A DNA stretch of 64,000 bases from Akkermansia muciniphila (GCA_945888375.1 CAMCZZ010000001.1:186001-250000); one strand, 5' to 3'. Numbered from the stretch's first letter, positions 53,557 through 62,721 are shown. Notes: generated from the sequence alone by a model not told the origin. Numbers and translations: made by a program.

Positions 53557-54992
53557 TGGCCCACGCCCACACCGATCATCCCGCCCCGGCCATTTTGGCT
53601 GAGGTCAAGCCAGTTGCATTTCCGCGTGCGACCTTGGTTGAAAATAACCGCAGCTTTAGCTGGGTTACCGAAAAAATCTGCGGCATCATCGAGGGACCCA
53701 CTCCTCGGTGGTGGTGGATCATGTTCGCGGTCTCCGCGTTCCTCGCCAGCTTCACTGTCGCCGGCATCATTTACTTGGTGTCCACGGGTGTTGGCGTCTG
53801 GGGCCACGCCAATCCCGTCAACTGGGCTTGGGATATCGTCAACTTCGTGTTCTGGATCGGCATCGGCCACGCCGGCACGCTGATCTCGGCGATTTTGTGC
53901 CTCTTGCGCCAGAAGTGGCGCACCTCGATCAATCGCGCCGCCGAGGCCATGACGATCTTTGCGGTGGTCTGCGCCGGTATCTTCCCGGTCTTCCACGTCG
54001 GTCGCGTGTGGTTCGCGGTCTTGCCCGGCTACCTTTTCCCTTTCCCTAACGCCAACGCCATCTGGCCCAACTTCCGCTCTCCGCTCGAGTGGGACGTCTT
54101 CGCGGTTTCCACTTACGGCACGGTTTCGGTGCTTTTCTGGTATATCGGACTCATCCCCGACCTCGCCATTTTGCGCGACCGTTTTTACCGCAGCGGCGAC
54201 AAGATCCGCTCCGCCCTTTATGGCTTTTTCGCCATGGGTTGGCGCGGTAGCAACCGCCACTGGAGCAATTACGAAATGGCTTATTTGGTCCTCGCCGGTA
54301 TTTCGACCCCGCTGGTTTTGTCGGTGCATACGATCGTGTCTTTCGACTTTGCGGTTTCGTTGCTCCCTGGTTGGCACACCACCATCTTCCCGCCCTACTT
54401 CGTTGCCGGCGCCATTTTCTCCGGTTTCGGTATGGTGTTGACGCTCATGCTGCCACTGCGGGCCGTCTTCCGTTTGGAGGACTTGATCACCCAGTATCAC
54501 ATCGATTGCATGTGTAAGATCATTTTGGCCACCGGCACCATTGTTGGCTACGCCTATGGTATGGAGTTCTTTATCGCATGGTATGGCTCAAATCCTTATG
54601 AAGGGTTTGCCTTCATCAATCGCGCTTTCGGTCACTATGCTTGGGCCTACTGGATCATGATCACATGCAACGTGGTTACCCCCCAGTTCTTCTGGTTCAA
54701 GAGCATCCGCCGCAACATCGGGCTGGTCTGGATCCTTTCGATCTTCGTCAACGTCGGCATGTGGTTCGAGCGCTTCGTGATCATCGTCACCTCTCTTGCC
54801 CGTGACTTCCTGCCCAGCTCTTGGGGGTATTACAGCCCTTCGGCGGTTGAGATTTTCACCTTCTTCGGAACCTTCGGCGTCTTTGGCGTCCTCTTCCTCC
54901 TCTTTATCCGCTTCCTGCCCATCATGCCGATGGCGGAGATCAAGGCCGTCATGCCCCAGGCCGACGCGCATGGCGGTCACGACAAGCACTAA
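53556..54992 (+). CDS. actC: ActC: NrfD-like quinol-binding membrane subunit
   Basis: 478 aa with about ten membrane helices, of the NrfD/PsrC family. It starts at the ATG that shares its A with the actB stop (TAATG). Early helices carry the [21 protein letters not shown] and [20 protein letters not shown]-type stretches of ActC. Conserved helix ends ([28 protein letters not shown]) frame the quinol site. Electrons go to the ActB iron-sulphur clusters. The last 20 residues are His/Asp-rich. Confidence 0.92.
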   Translation: MAHAHTDHPAPAILAEVKPVAFPRATLVENNRSFSWVTEKICGIIEGPTPRWWWIMFAVSAFLASFTVAGIIYLVSTGVGVWGHANPVNWAWDIVNFVFWIGIGHAGTLISAILCLLRQKWRTSINRAAEAMTIFAVVCAGIFPVFHVGRVWFAVLPGYLFPFPNANAIWPNFRSPLEWDVFAVSTYGTVSVLFWYIGLIPDLAILRDRFYRSGDKIRSALYGFFAMGWRGSNRHWSNYEMAYLVLAGISTPLVLSVHTIVSFDFAVSLLPGWHTTIFPPYFVAGAIFSGFGMVLTLMLPLRAVFRLEDLITQYHIDCMCKIILATGTIVGYAYGMEFFIAWYGSNPYEGFAFINRAFGHYAWAYWIMITCNVVTPQFFWFKSIRRNIGLVWILSIFVNVGMWFERFVIIVTSLARDFLPSSWGYYSPSAVEIFTFFGTFGVFGVLFLLFIRFLPIMPMAEIKAVMPQADAHGGHDKH

Positions 54993-55013
54993 GCAATTTC
55001 TACGACCACGAAC

Positions 55014-55547
55014 ATGGCTGCCACCTTCTACGGCCTGATGGCCCGCTTCGACACCGCGCCGGAAATTTACCACGCGGCTCAACAAGTGCGCGACGCCGGC
55101 TACAAAAACTGGGACTGCATCACGCCCTTCCCCGTGCACGGACTCGACGGGGCCATGGGCCTTGGCCGTTCCAACGTGCCCAAGTTCTCCCTCGTAGGCG
55201 GCCTGACCGGCTTCACCACCGGCATGTCGATGATCTGGTTTACCGGCGCCTTCGATTACCCGTTGATCGTGGGCGGTAAGCCCTACTTCAGCCCGCTCTT
55301 CGCCTTCCCGATCAGCTACGAGCTGACGATTCTCTTCACCGCGTTCGCCACCATCGCCGGCATGTTCATCCTCAATTGGTTGCCCCAGCATTACCACCCG
55401 GTGCTCAAGTCGAAGGAAATCCTGCGTGGTTTGGATGACGCCTTCTACGTCGTGATCGAGGCGCGCGACCCCAAGTTCGACCTTAATCGCGCCAAGGCAC
55501 TGCTCAGTCACGCTGGGGCCAAGGAAATCTCCGAATTAGAGGCCTAA
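55014..55547 (+). CDS. actD: ActD: DUF3341 membrane subunit of alternative complex III
   Basis: 177 aa. N-terminal cytoplasmic alpha/beta domain (YGLMARFDTAPEIYHAAQQVRDAGY; WDCITPFPVHGLD), followed by two membrane helices (about 62-84 and 100-124) and a short C-terminal tail with FYVVIEARDPKFD. This is the standard ActD layout. It has no cofactor-binding motif and is structural in known complexes. It lies 21 nt after actC and 4 nt before actE. Confidence 0.9.
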   Translation: MAATFYGLMARFDTAPEIYHAAQQVRDAGYKNWDCITPFPVHGLDGAMGLGRSNVPKFSLVGGLTGFTTGMSMIWFTGAFDYPLIVGGKPYFSPLFAFPISYELTILFTAFATIAGMFILNWLPQHYHPVLKSKEILRGLDDAFYVVIEARDPKFDLNRAKALLSHAGAKEISELEA

Positions 55548-55551
55548 GACC

Positions 55552-56199
55552 ATGCGCTACGCCTACCTTACTCTTCTTTTCGTGGTGGTTTCCGCCGTTT
55601 CCGTTCTCGGTTTTCGCGGCTCCTTGAGCCAGCGCACTCCCCTAGAGATTTTCCCGGACATGGATCGTCAGCCTAAATACAAGCCGCAGGCTGAATCCGC
55701 CTTTTTCGCGGACCGTCGCACTGATCGGCCCACTCCGGTTGGTGTAGTGCCCTTCGGCCGCACCGCCCTCGCCCCTGAGGCCAAGTTTTTGGCCGAGGAC
55801 GATCATCTTTACCGCGGTTTAGCCGCCAACGGAACGCCGGCCCGGGGTTATCCTGCTGGCATCACAGTCGACGCCCAGTTTCTGGAACGCGGTCAGTTAA
55901 AATATACCATTTATTGCGCCCCGTGCCACGGTGCGGTCGGTGACGGCAATGGCATCACCAAACAATACGGCATGGGCGCCACCCCGACCTACCACGACGA
56001 CCGTTTGCGTGGCACGCCCGAGGGCGACCTTTACCACACCATCACGGCCGGCAAGGGCAACATGTTGTCCTACGCCGACAAACTGGAGCCGGCGGATCGC
56101 TGGGCGGTCGTCGCCTACGTCCGCGCCCTGCAACGCGCCCAGACCGGCACGCCGGCCGATGTCGTCCCCGCCCATAAATCCGAGCTTGGCCTGAAATGA
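55552..56199 (+). CDS. actE: ActE: monoheme cytochrome c of alternative complex III
   Basis: 215 aa. N-terminal signal/anchor (3-20), a Pro-rich stretch with EIFPDMDRQPKYKPQ, and a class I cytochrome c domain with a single CAPCH and a distal Met in GNMLSYADKL. It receives electrons from ActA and may pass them directly to the cbb3 oxidase subunits encoded downstream. The stop overlaps the actF start as ATGA. Confidence 0.9.
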   Translation: MRYAYLTLLFVVVSAVSVLGFRGSLSQRTPLEIFPDMDRQPKYKPQAESAFFADRRTDRPTPVGVVPFGRTALAPEAKFLAEDDHLYRGLAANGTPARGYPAGITVDAQFLERGQLKYTIYCAPCHGAVGDGNGITKQYGMGATPTYHDDRLRGTPEGDLYHTITAGKGNMLSYADKLEPADRWAVVAYVRALQRAQTGTPADVVPAHKSELGLK

Positions 56200-57488
56200 G
56201 CACCCACGTCGCCACCATCTCTTCCCCCGCCGGCAGTTCTGCCGCTGGTTCCATCCATTCCGTGGGCGCCGCCGCCAACAAAGCCTTGGTGCTGGGCTTC
56301 GTCGGCCTCGCCGCCACCGGCCTTGGCGTGGTCGTCTCCGGCAAGGCCGCCGCCTTTTCCTACCTGACCGGCCTGGTTTTCTGGGTCGCGGTCGCCCTCG
56401 GCGCGCTCTTCCTGATCATGATCCACCACGTCTTCGACGCGGGTTGGTCGACCGTGCTGCGACGCCAGTATGAAAACTGGATCACCTGTCTGCCGTGGCT
56501 TGGCCTGCTCTTCGCCCCGTTACTCATTTCTGCCGTCGTTGCCCCCGGCCTTATCTGGAAGTGGACTGATCCTTCTTACGATTTGAGCCAAATCGGTGGT
56601 CATGGCACGGTTTCCCAAGACGTTCTGTGGGTGAAAAAGTCCGGCCTGCTCAGCACTATGACGCTGATCATCGCCAGCTTCGTCGGTTTTGGCGGTTGGA
56701 CCTTAATATCCAGTCGCTTGCGCGCCCACTCCGTTGCCCAAGACACCGATGGGGATATCGCCCACACTCATGCCAACCGTTTCTGGACGGCGGTCGGCCT
56801 GCCTTTTACCGCCCTCTCCATGACCCTCTGTGTCATCCTTTGGGTCAAGGCGCTGGATTACCACTGGTATTCCACCATGTTCGGAGTTTGGTTTTTTGCC
56901 GGAGCCATCCGCGCGGCGCTTTCCTTGGGGATCATTTTAATGATCTGGCTATGGAGTCGCGGTGATTTCAAGGGCATCCTGAACAACAACCACATGCACT
57001 CCATCGGCATGCTGATGTTCGCATTCACCGTGTTCTGGGCCTACATCACCTTTTCCCAGTATTTCCTGATCTATATGGCTAATATCCCAGAAGAGACCTT
57101 CTGGTATAGTCTGCGCGAGATCAACAAGGACGGCCACTTCAACTCCTGGGGATACGTTGGTATGTTCCTTCTTTTCGGCCACTTCTTCGCACCGTTCCTA
57201 ACCCTGATTCACTACCCGGTGAAGCTTTCCAAGACTTGGTTGCCCCGCGTTGGTGCGTTCATCGCTGCGGTGGTGCTCGTGGATATGATTTACAACGTCA
57301 TGCCTTCTTTGAAAAACTCGTCCGGCGACGCTTACCCATTCCTTAGTCTCAACCTCCTCTGGATTGCTACCTCCGTGGTCGGTGTCGGCGGAGTTTGCGT
57401 CTGGGCCTACTTGAACAGTTTCGCCAAAACCAAACTCATCCCGATCCGCGATCCCCGCATCGTTGAATCCCTGACCTATCATGAGTGA
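56196..57488 (+). CDS. actF: ActF: membrane subunit of alternative complex III
   Basis: 430 aa with about ten membrane helices, the second NrfD-like integral protein of the complex. Characteristic parts are MIHHVFDAGWSTVLRRQYENW, a periplasmic loop with KKSGLLSTMT, and FAFTVFWAYITFSQYFLIYMANIPEETFWY. It pairs with ActC and may contribute to proton translocation. It overlaps actE by 4 nt and the next small gene by 8 nt. Confidence 0.92.
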   Translation: MSTHVATISSPAGSSAAGSIHSVGAAANKALVLGFVGLAATGLGVVVSGKAAAFSYLTGLVFWVAVALGALFLIMIHHVFDAGWSTVLRRQYENWITCLPWLGLLFAPLLISAVVAPGLIWKWTDPSYDLSQIGGHGTVSQDVLWVKKSGLLSTMTLIIASFVGFGGWTLISSRLRAHSVAQDTDGDIAHTHANRFWTAVGLPFTALSMTLCVILWVKALDYHWYSTMFGVWFFAGAIRAALSLGIILMIWLWSRGDFKGILNNNHMHSIGMLMFAFTVFWAYITFSQYFLIYMANIPEETFWYSLREINKDGHFNSWGYVGMFLLFGHFFAPFLTLIHYPVKLSKTWLPRVGAFIAAVVLVDMIYNVMPSLKNSSGDAYPFLSLNLLWIATSVVGVGGVCVWAYLNSFAKTKLIPIRDPRIVESLTYHE

Positions 57489-57780
57489 CGCATCCTCTGC
57501 TTCCGATTCCAAGGGTTCCTTCACCGCGACGCTTCTTGCGGCCGTGGGAGGCTTCTCGATTTTCTTGATCATCTTGGTGGTAGCCTACCTGCCCAACAAG
57601 GCCACTCCTGCCGGGGACGGCGTAAAGACCCCCGCCGAGCGCAAAGCCGCCCTCGCCGAGTTGCGCGGCAAGGAGCAGACTGCCGCCACCACCTACGCGT
57701 GGGTGGACAAGGATAAGGGCGTTGTCCGCCTCCCCCTCGAGCGTGCCGTCGAACTCACCATTCAGGAGGCTAAGAAGTAA
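57481..57780 (+). CDS. Small membrane protein of the complex III / oxidase operon
   Basis: 99 aa, beginning inside the end of actF (8-nt overlap). One membrane helix at about 14-37 (ATLLAAVGGFSIFLIILVVAYL), then a short linker and YAWVDKDKGVVRLPLERAVELTIQEAKK. The tail motif (GWVD-x-x-x-GVVR-[IL]-P-[IL]-E-RA) recurs in small proteins of verrucomicrobial and planctomycete oxidase operons as I recall, but I do not know its function. It could be an accessory subunit of either complex. Confidence 0.7.
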   Translation: MSDASSASDSKGSFTATLLAAVGGFSIFLIILVVAYLPNKATPAGDGVKTPAERKAALAELRGKEQTAATTYAWVDKDKGVVRLPLERAVELTIQEAKK

Positions 57781-57832
57781 GGCCACGGTTTGATTCCGGC
57801 TCCCTGCTCTTTGCTCCCCGCCCCCCGCTCAG

Positions 57833-58045
57833 ATGCCTGAATGGTTTCTCTACTTCGTCGCCCTGCCCATGGCCCTGCTCATCGTCGCGAGCGCGGTTTA
57901 CGGCCTCTACTGGGCGAGCAAGAAAGGGCAGCTTCAGGACTTGGAGGAGGGGGCTAAAATCATCTTTGACGAAGAAGAGCCTATCGGACGCGCGACCGAT
58001 CAGTCCTTAAATCAGCCCAAGACCGCCAAGCCGCTCAAAATCTAG
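57833..58045 (+). CDS. ccoS: CcoS-like cbb3 oxidase maturation protein
   Basis: 70 aa. N-terminal membrane helix (about 5-27, LYFVALPMALLIVASAVYGLYWA), then SKKGQLQDLEEGAKIIFDEEE, matching the CcoS pattern in which GQ-x-x-DLE and the acidic run follow the helix. CcoS is needed for heme/copper insertion into CcoN. It stands 66 nt ahead of ccoN; ccoG, ccoH and ccoI are not in the window. Confidence 0.8.
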   Translation: MPEWFLYFVALPMALLIVASAVYGLYWASKKGQLQDLEEGAKIIFDEEEPIGRATDQSLNQPKTAKPLKI

Positions 58046-58111
58046 CGCCACCGGCCGGCGCTTCTGTCCCCCGCCGCGCTAAGCTCCATTTTTCCGCCCA
58101 ACGATATTACA

Positions 58112-59614
58112 ATGGCCTCCAGTCTTACCGCATCCCTAAACCCGGCGAGTTCGCCCGACTTGGCGAAACGCGCGGAGCTTAGCGCGATCGACGCCTCCAC
58201 ACGGGCGCCGGCACTGTATTTTTTTGGGTCGTCCGTGCTCTGGCTGTTGGTGGGAACGCTTTTTGCCCTCATTGCCTCCTACAAACTGCACACCCCCGAG
58301 TTCCTGGGTAATATCGAGTGGCTGACTTTCGGCCGGGCACGAACCCTGCACCTCAACGCCGTGATCTACGGCTGGTCGGTCAACGCCTCTTTCGCGGTCG
58401 CGCTTTGGCTTATGGCCCGACTCGCGCGCGCCGAGTTGCGTCACGTCGGGTTGTTGTTCATCGCCGCCGCATTCTGGAACCTTGGCGTGACGGTCGGCAT
58501 GGTCGGGATCGCGATCGGTGATTCGACCTCGATCGAGTGGTTGGAATTCCCCACCTACGCCACCCCCATTCTTTTCGTGGCTTACGCGCTCGTTGGTGCT
58601 TGGGCGATGATCACGTTTCGTTTTGGCCGGGCCAAGCACATCTACGTGTCGCAATGGTATCTTCTGGCGGCGCTCTTTTGGTTTCCCTGGCTCTACTCCG
58701 TCGCGCAGATCATGCTCTTATTCGAGCCCACCCGGGGGACGGTCCAGGGCTTGGTGAACTGGTGGTTTGCGCACAACGTGCTGGGCCTGTGGTTCACCCC
58801 CATCGGGCTGGCAGCGATTTATTACTTTCTGCCCAAGGTGTTAGGAAAGCCTATCCACAGTTATTATTTGTCAGTCCTGGGTTTCTGGTCGCTGGCAATT
58901 TTCTACAACTGGGCCGGGGTCCACCATCTGATCGGTGGTCCGGTTCCGGTGTGGGTGCAAACGGCGGGAATCGCCGCCTCTTTTATGATGGTGGTTCCAG
59001 TTATTGTAACAGGGCTTAATCAACATCTAACTCTTGTCGGGGCCGCGTCTGCGTTAAAATATTCCCCCACTCTGCGCTTCATCGTTTTTGGTGGCGTGAA
59101 CTACACTCTTACTTCTTTCGCCGGCTCCCTGATGGCGATGCGCTCTTGGGCTGAGATTACCCACTTCACTCACTACACCGTGGCCCACGCCCACCATGGC
59201 ATGTATGCTTTCTTCACCATGGTGATGTTCGGCAGCATTTATTACATTTTGCCGCGCATTCTCTTAAAGGAGTGGCCTTCAGCCAAGTTAATCAGTCTTC
59301 ACTTCTGGGCTACTGCTGGAGGTATTACTCTTTATGTATTGGTGATGTCCATCGCCGGCATCCAGCAGGGTCTTGCGATGAATACGCTACCCGAAGGCGC
59401 CGGTGGCGCCCCCGGTTCGCCCGTCCCCTTTCTTACGGTTGTTGCGCAGACGATCCAATGGCTTGAGCTACGAACAGTAGCCGGCGTAGTCATCGCCATT
59501 GGCCATATCGCCTTTGCTATCAATTTCACTTGGATGTTGGTGAAGCCCCGCCAAGCCGGCAGTTCCGAGCCCACCTTATTCCGCCATGCTCCCGATTTGG
59601 AGGCCGCCCGATGA
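58112..59614 (+). CDS. ccoN: cbb3-type cytochrome c oxidase subunit I
   Basis: 500 aa with about twelve helices. Heme and copper ligands are visible in RTLHLNAVIYG (low-spin heme His), WWFAHNVLGLWFTP and AGVHHLIGGP (CuB His trio), and THYTVAHAHHGMYAF (heme b3 and b ligands). It has the C-family pattern, without the Tyr-His crosslink of A-type oxidases. It reduces O2 and pumps protons at high oxygen affinity. It overlaps ccoO by 4 nt (ATGA). Confidence 0.94.
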   Translation: MASSLTASLNPASSPDLAKRAELSAIDASTRAPALYFFGSSVLWLLVGTLFALIASYKLHTPEFLGNIEWLTFGRARTLHLNAVIYGWSVNASFAVALWLMARLARAELRHVGLLFIAAAFWNLGVTVGMVGIAIGDSTSIEWLEFPTYATPILFVAYALVGAWAMITFRFGRAKHIYVSQWYLLAALFWFPWLYSVAQIMLLFEPTRGTVQGLVNWWFAHNVLGLWFTPIGLAAIYYFLPKVLGKPIHSYYLSVLGFWSLAIFYNWAGVHHLIGGPVPVWVQTAGIAASFMMVVPVIVTGLNQHLTLVGAASALKYSPTLRFIVFGGVNYTLTSFAGSLMAMRSWAEITHFTHYTVAHAHHGMYAFFTMVMFGSIYYILPRILLKEWPSAKLISLHFWATAGGITLYVLVMSIAGIQQGLAMNTLPEGAGGAPGSPVPFLTVVAQTIQWLELRTVAGVVIAIGHIAFAINFTWMLVKPRQAGSSEPTLFRHAPDLEAAR

Positions 59615-60309
59615 ATCGCGCACCGCTTATTTTTCTAGGCATTTTCTTCGCCCTCGCCTTCAGTTGGACGGGGATCATTCTGACTAACCATCTAAGCTAC
59701 GCCAAGTTGCAGCCAGTCTTTGACGAGACTGAAGGCAAGGCCTTCCCGCAAAAACTGCCGGGCAACGCTGAGCGCGGCAAAGAGGTTTATCGCGATCTCG
59801 GTTGCGTGTATTGCCACACCCAGCAGGTCCGCCAGCCCGGCTACGGCACCGACATCGAACGCGGTTGGGGCGAGCGTGGCAGTGTGGCCCGCGACTACAT
59901 CCACGAAAAACGCGTCTATCTCGGCACCATGCGCACCGGGCCCGATCTGCGTAACGTTGGCGCGCGCTTCGTCGGTGACGCCGGCCGCGATTGGCACCTT
60001 CAACATCTCTACGATCCGCAGATCACCTCCAAGGGATCGATCATGCCTCCCTTCCGTTTCCTTTTCGAGACCCGCGTCATCGTCGGCGAGCCCTCGCCCC
60101 GCGCCGTCCAGACCAAGTTGCCCGCGCAATACCAGCCGCCCGCTGGCCATGAGATCGTGCTGACCCAGCGTGGCGAGGACCTGATTTCCTATCTGTTGGC
60201 GCTCAAGGACCCAGCGCTCTATCCGGAGGAAGCCGCCCGCGTTTACGTGCCCAAGGCCGAGCCGGCCGAAAAGAAAACCGAGCCCGCCCAAGCGGAGGCC
60301 GCCAAATGA
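59611..60309 (+). CDS. ccoO: cbb3 oxidase monoheme subunit II
   Basis: 232 aa from ATG 59611. One membrane helix (4-24), then the heme site CVYCHTQQVRQPGYGTDIERGWG, the CcoO signature, and an axial Met in GSIMPPFRFLF. The last 30 residues are Ala/Pro/Lys/Glu-rich. It gives electrons to CcoN. Overlaps both neighbours by 4 nt. Confidence 0.93.
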   Translation: MNRAPLIFLGIFFALAFSWTGIILTNHLSYAKLQPVFDETEGKAFPQKLPGNAERGKEVYRDLGCVYCHTQQVRQPGYGTDIERGWGERGSVARDYIHEKRVYLGTMRTGPDLRNVGARFVGDAGRDWHLQHLYDPQITSKGSIMPPFRFLFETRVIVGEPSPRAVQTKLPAQYQPPAGHEIVLTQRGEDLISYLLALKDPALYPEEAARVYVPKAEPAEKKTEPAQAEAAK

Positions 60310-61016
60310 GCAGCGATAAATCCAAACTTCCTCCCCACGTTCCAGCGGAGCAGCACCAGCGCGCGGAGCAAGCCGGGGCCAACGACGAGAGCATCCAGAA
60401 GGTCCACGCCATTCTCCTGCGCGAGAAACCCGAGCCGTCCGAGGGTTTTACGCCGATGCCGCTCTTCCTCCTGGGCTTCATCTCGGCGATGATTTTTGTC
60501 TGCTCGGTTTACGTCGTGCACTACCGCGGGGACTTCGACCCCCTGGTTTACGACGAGCGTTTCGACGCCGCCGCCGCCAAGGCGGCCGCTTCCGGCCCGA
60601 AGGAGCTCACTCCCGAGCAAATTCTGGCCTCCGGCAAACGCCTTTACCAGACCTGCGCCGCCTGCCACCAGGCCACGGGTCTCGGTGTCGCCGGAGTTTA
60701 TCCTCCGCTCGCGGCCTCGGAGTGGGTGACGGGAAGCGAAGAACGTCTCATCCGCGTCCTTCTGCACGGACTTAACGGACCGATTCAGGTCAAGGGCAAC
60801 ACCTACAACGGTGCCATGCCCGCCTTCGGCAAGATCCCGGGCGGCGGCTACAACTGGAGCGACGAGAAGATCGCTCACGTGCTCAGCTACATCCGCCACG
60901 ATTGGGGCAACAACGCCGAGTTCATCACCAAGGATAAAGTCACCGAGGTCCTGAAGGCCGAGGCCGCCCGCGCCAAGTCTTGGACGCAGGACGAACTTGC
61001 GCCCTTCGCGCAGTAG
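60306..61016 (+). CDS. ccoP: CcoP-like subunit with one cytochrome c domain
   Basis: 236 aa. A hydrophilic N-terminus leads to one membrane helix (about 53-72, FLLGFISAMIFVCSVYVVHY) and a single class I cytochrome c domain with CAACH and an axial Met in GAMPAFG. Typical CcoP has two heme domains and about 290-310 aa, so one heme domain is missing here. It could still dock with the ActE cytochrome. It is the last gene of the respiratory operon and ends 25 nt before the convergent mobA. Confidence 0.85.
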   Translation: MSSDKSKLPPHVPAEQHQRAEQAGANDESIQKVHAILLREKPEPSEGFTPMPLFLLGFISAMIFVCSVYVVHYRGDFDPLVYDERFDAAAAKAAASGPKELTPEQILASGKRLYQTCAACHQATGLGVAGVYPPLAASEWVTGSEERLIRVLLHGLNGPIQVKGNTYNGAMPAFGKIPGGGYNWSDEKIAHVLSYIRHDWGNNAEFITKDKVTEVLKAEAARAKSWTQDELAPFAQ

Positions 61017-61040
61017 CGCCGTCGTCGGGTTTCAACCGGC

Positions 61041-61646
61041 TCACGGCTTCGCGAGGTCGGCGGGGGTGTTCCAGTTCGCCAGCGCCTCGTGTTCGGCGGG
61101 CGTCAGGGGCAGGGGATGCAGCAAGCCGGCCGCCAGCAGCTCGGCGACCACGTCCCGCAGAGCGAAGCGGCCGGCGACGAGAGCGTGGTTAAAAAAAGGC
61201 AGCGCGGCTCGCGGGTAGAGCGCGCAGAGTGGTTCGGTGCCATGGGGACCGAGCAGCACAAAACCTAGCGCGTTCGGCGTGCGCCCCAACCAGTCGCGCA
61301 GGAGCGTGGGGGTGACGCCCGGCAAATCCACCGCGAGGACGAGGAGGCGCGGTTGGCGGGCGGCGGCGAGGCCGGCGGCGATTCCGGCCATCGGGCCGCG
61401 CGCTCCGTCGTCGTGTAGACGCGGGAACTCGGCCGGCACCTGCGGATAATCGGCCCCTTCGCGAATAGACAAAAATATTTCGGTCGCTCCGGCCGCGCGG
61501 AGTTTGGCGAGTTGGTGCAGAACCAGCGGCTGCCCCGAGCCGGGGTGGGGGAGCAGGGCCTTGTCGCGGCCCATACGGACGGAGCGGCCGCCGGCGAGCA
61601 GGACGGCGCTGAAACCGCTTTGGTTTTCAGGCTGATGCGGGGCCAT
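61041..61646 (-). CDS. mobA: Molybdenum cofactor guanylyltransferase-like (MobA)
   Basis: 201 aa. Rossmann-type nucleotidyltransferase: AVLLAGGRSVRMGRDKALLP (GTP-binding loop with RMG-x-DK), then ARGPMAGIAAGLAAA and VLAVDLPGVTP (metal-binding Asp). It should attach GMP or CMP to the molybdenum cofactor; the nucleotide cannot be decided. It overlaps the upstream MOSC gene by 20 nt and ends the moco cluster. Confidence 0.88.
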   Translation of the reverse strand: MAPHQPENQSGFSAVLLAGGRSVRMGRDKALLPHPGSGQPLVLHQLAKLRAAGATEIFLSIREGADYPQVPAEFPRLHDDGARGPMAGIAAGLAAARQPRLLVLAVDLPGVTPTLLRDWLGRTPNALGFVLLGPHGTEPLCALYPRAALPFFNHALVAGRFALRDVVAELLAAGLLHPLPLTPAEHEALANWNTPADLAKP

Positions 61647-62100
61647 CGACGCGGAGGATGCCGTCGCTGAGGATGCGGGCGCGCAGGCCGCCGCGGCCGT
61701 GCAGGGCGGCGCGCGCGCCGGGGGCGAAACCCACGTCCATCCACTCGCAAGGCGAGCACTCGGCGGTGCCTTGGAAGCGGATGTTTTGAATGGTGAACTC
61801 CAAACCGATCAACGTGTTCAGATCTATTCCTCGGGTTATAATATTACGCCGGAATGCGGCGGGCTCGCGTTCATGGGCGTCGAGCGCGTCGCGGAGTTCG
61901 TCGTAGATTTCGCCGGCGAAGAAGGTGACCTGACCTTTGTAATCGGGCTTGTAGTCGAAAAACCGGTCGCCGCGCAGGCCGCGGCCGGCGACGCACTCGG
62001 CTTCCTTGACGGCGATCATGGCGTGTTCGGCAGGAGCCTGACCATAGCGGCCGAAGTAGGCGTGGCCCGGAGACAAGTAGATGTGTTCGATACGAATCAT
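61627..62100 (-). CDS. MOSC domain protein in moco cluster
   Basis: 157 aa, one stand-alone MOSC domain: IEHIYLSPGHAYFG, GRGLRGDRFFDYKPDYKGQ and the conserved Cys in TAECSPCEWMD, the presumed sulphur/molybdenum ligand. MOSC proteins handle sulphurated molybdenum cofactor or carry it to enzymes. It sits between mogA and mobA, 15 nt from mogA, so a role in cofactor finishing or delivery is likely. Confidence 0.85.
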   Translation of the reverse strand: MIRIEHIYLSPGHAYFGRYGQAPAEHAMIAVKEAECVAGRGLRGDRFFDYKPDYKGQVTFFAGEIYDELRDALDAHEREPAAFRRNIITRGIDLNTLIGLEFTIQNIRFQGTAECSPCEWMDVGFAPGARAALHGRGGLRARILSDGILRVDGPASA

Positions 62101-62115
62101 GGCGCGGCGGCAGCT

Positions 62116-62589
62116 TTACTCTCCGTGGAGATGGCGAATGCACTCGCGGATGGCAGGCAAGAGGGGCGGTAGACATTCGCCGATGGCGCGGGGGTTGCCG
62201 GGGAGGTTAATCAAGAGTGTTTGTCCGCGGGTGCCGGCGGTGGCGCGGGACAGGATGGCGGTGGGCACGAGCGGAAAGCTGCTGGCGCGCATGATCTCGC
62301 CGAAGCCGGGCAACTCGCGCTCGAGCACGGCGCGAGTGGCTTCGGGGGTGAGGTCGCGGGGCGCGGGACCGGTGCCGCCGGTGGTGACCACAAGGTCGCA
62401 GCGCTCGACGTCGCACAGCTCGATCAACAAAGCAGACAACGCGGCGCGGTCGTCCGGCAGGAGCCGTGCGAGGAAGGTGTGGCCGGGGCCGAGGTGCTCC
62501 GCGAGGACACGCTCGATCTCGGGGCCGCTGCGGTCGGGGTAGACCCCGGCGCTGGCGCGGTCGCTGAGGGTGACGCGGGCGATCTTCAT
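62116..62589 (-). CDS. mogA: Molybdopterin adenylyltransferase (MogA/MoaB family)
   Basis: 157 aa. MKIARVTLSDRASAG is the MogA start, then VVTTGGTGPAPRDLTPEAT (active-site loop TGGTG and RD-x-TPE) and LINLPGNPRAIGECL near the C-terminus. It adenylates molybdopterin before metal insertion by MoeA. It is separated from moaC by a 132-bp gap carrying a long inverted repeat. Confidence 0.9.
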   Translation of the reverse strand: MKIARVTLSDRASAGVYPDRSGPEIERVLAEHLGPGHTFLARLLPDDRAALSALLIELCDVERCDLVVTTGGTGPAPRDLTPEATRAVLERELPGFGEIMRASSFPLVPTAILSRATAGTRGQTLLINLPGNPRAIGECLPPLLPAIRECIRHLHGE

Positions 62590-62618
62590 GGGTGAAAGCC
62601 GGATATAACCACGGAGGG

Positions 62619-62707
62619 TGGCCCACGAAACACACGAAAGGACACGAAAACCCAGCCAACCAATCCAAGGTTTTCCTTTCGTGTCATTTCGTGTGTTTCG
62701 TGGGCCA
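62619..62707. repeat. Long inverted repeat with CACGAAA units
   Basis: A 31-bp arm at 62619-62649 and its inverted partner at 62677-62707 match at 30 of 31 positions around a 27-bp spacer. Each arm contains tandem ACACGAAA-type units (CCACGAAACACACGAAA, then ACACGAAA). The RNA would fold into a very stable hairpin. Confidence 0.92.
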
Positions 62708-62721
62708 TCGGTTTGAATGGT

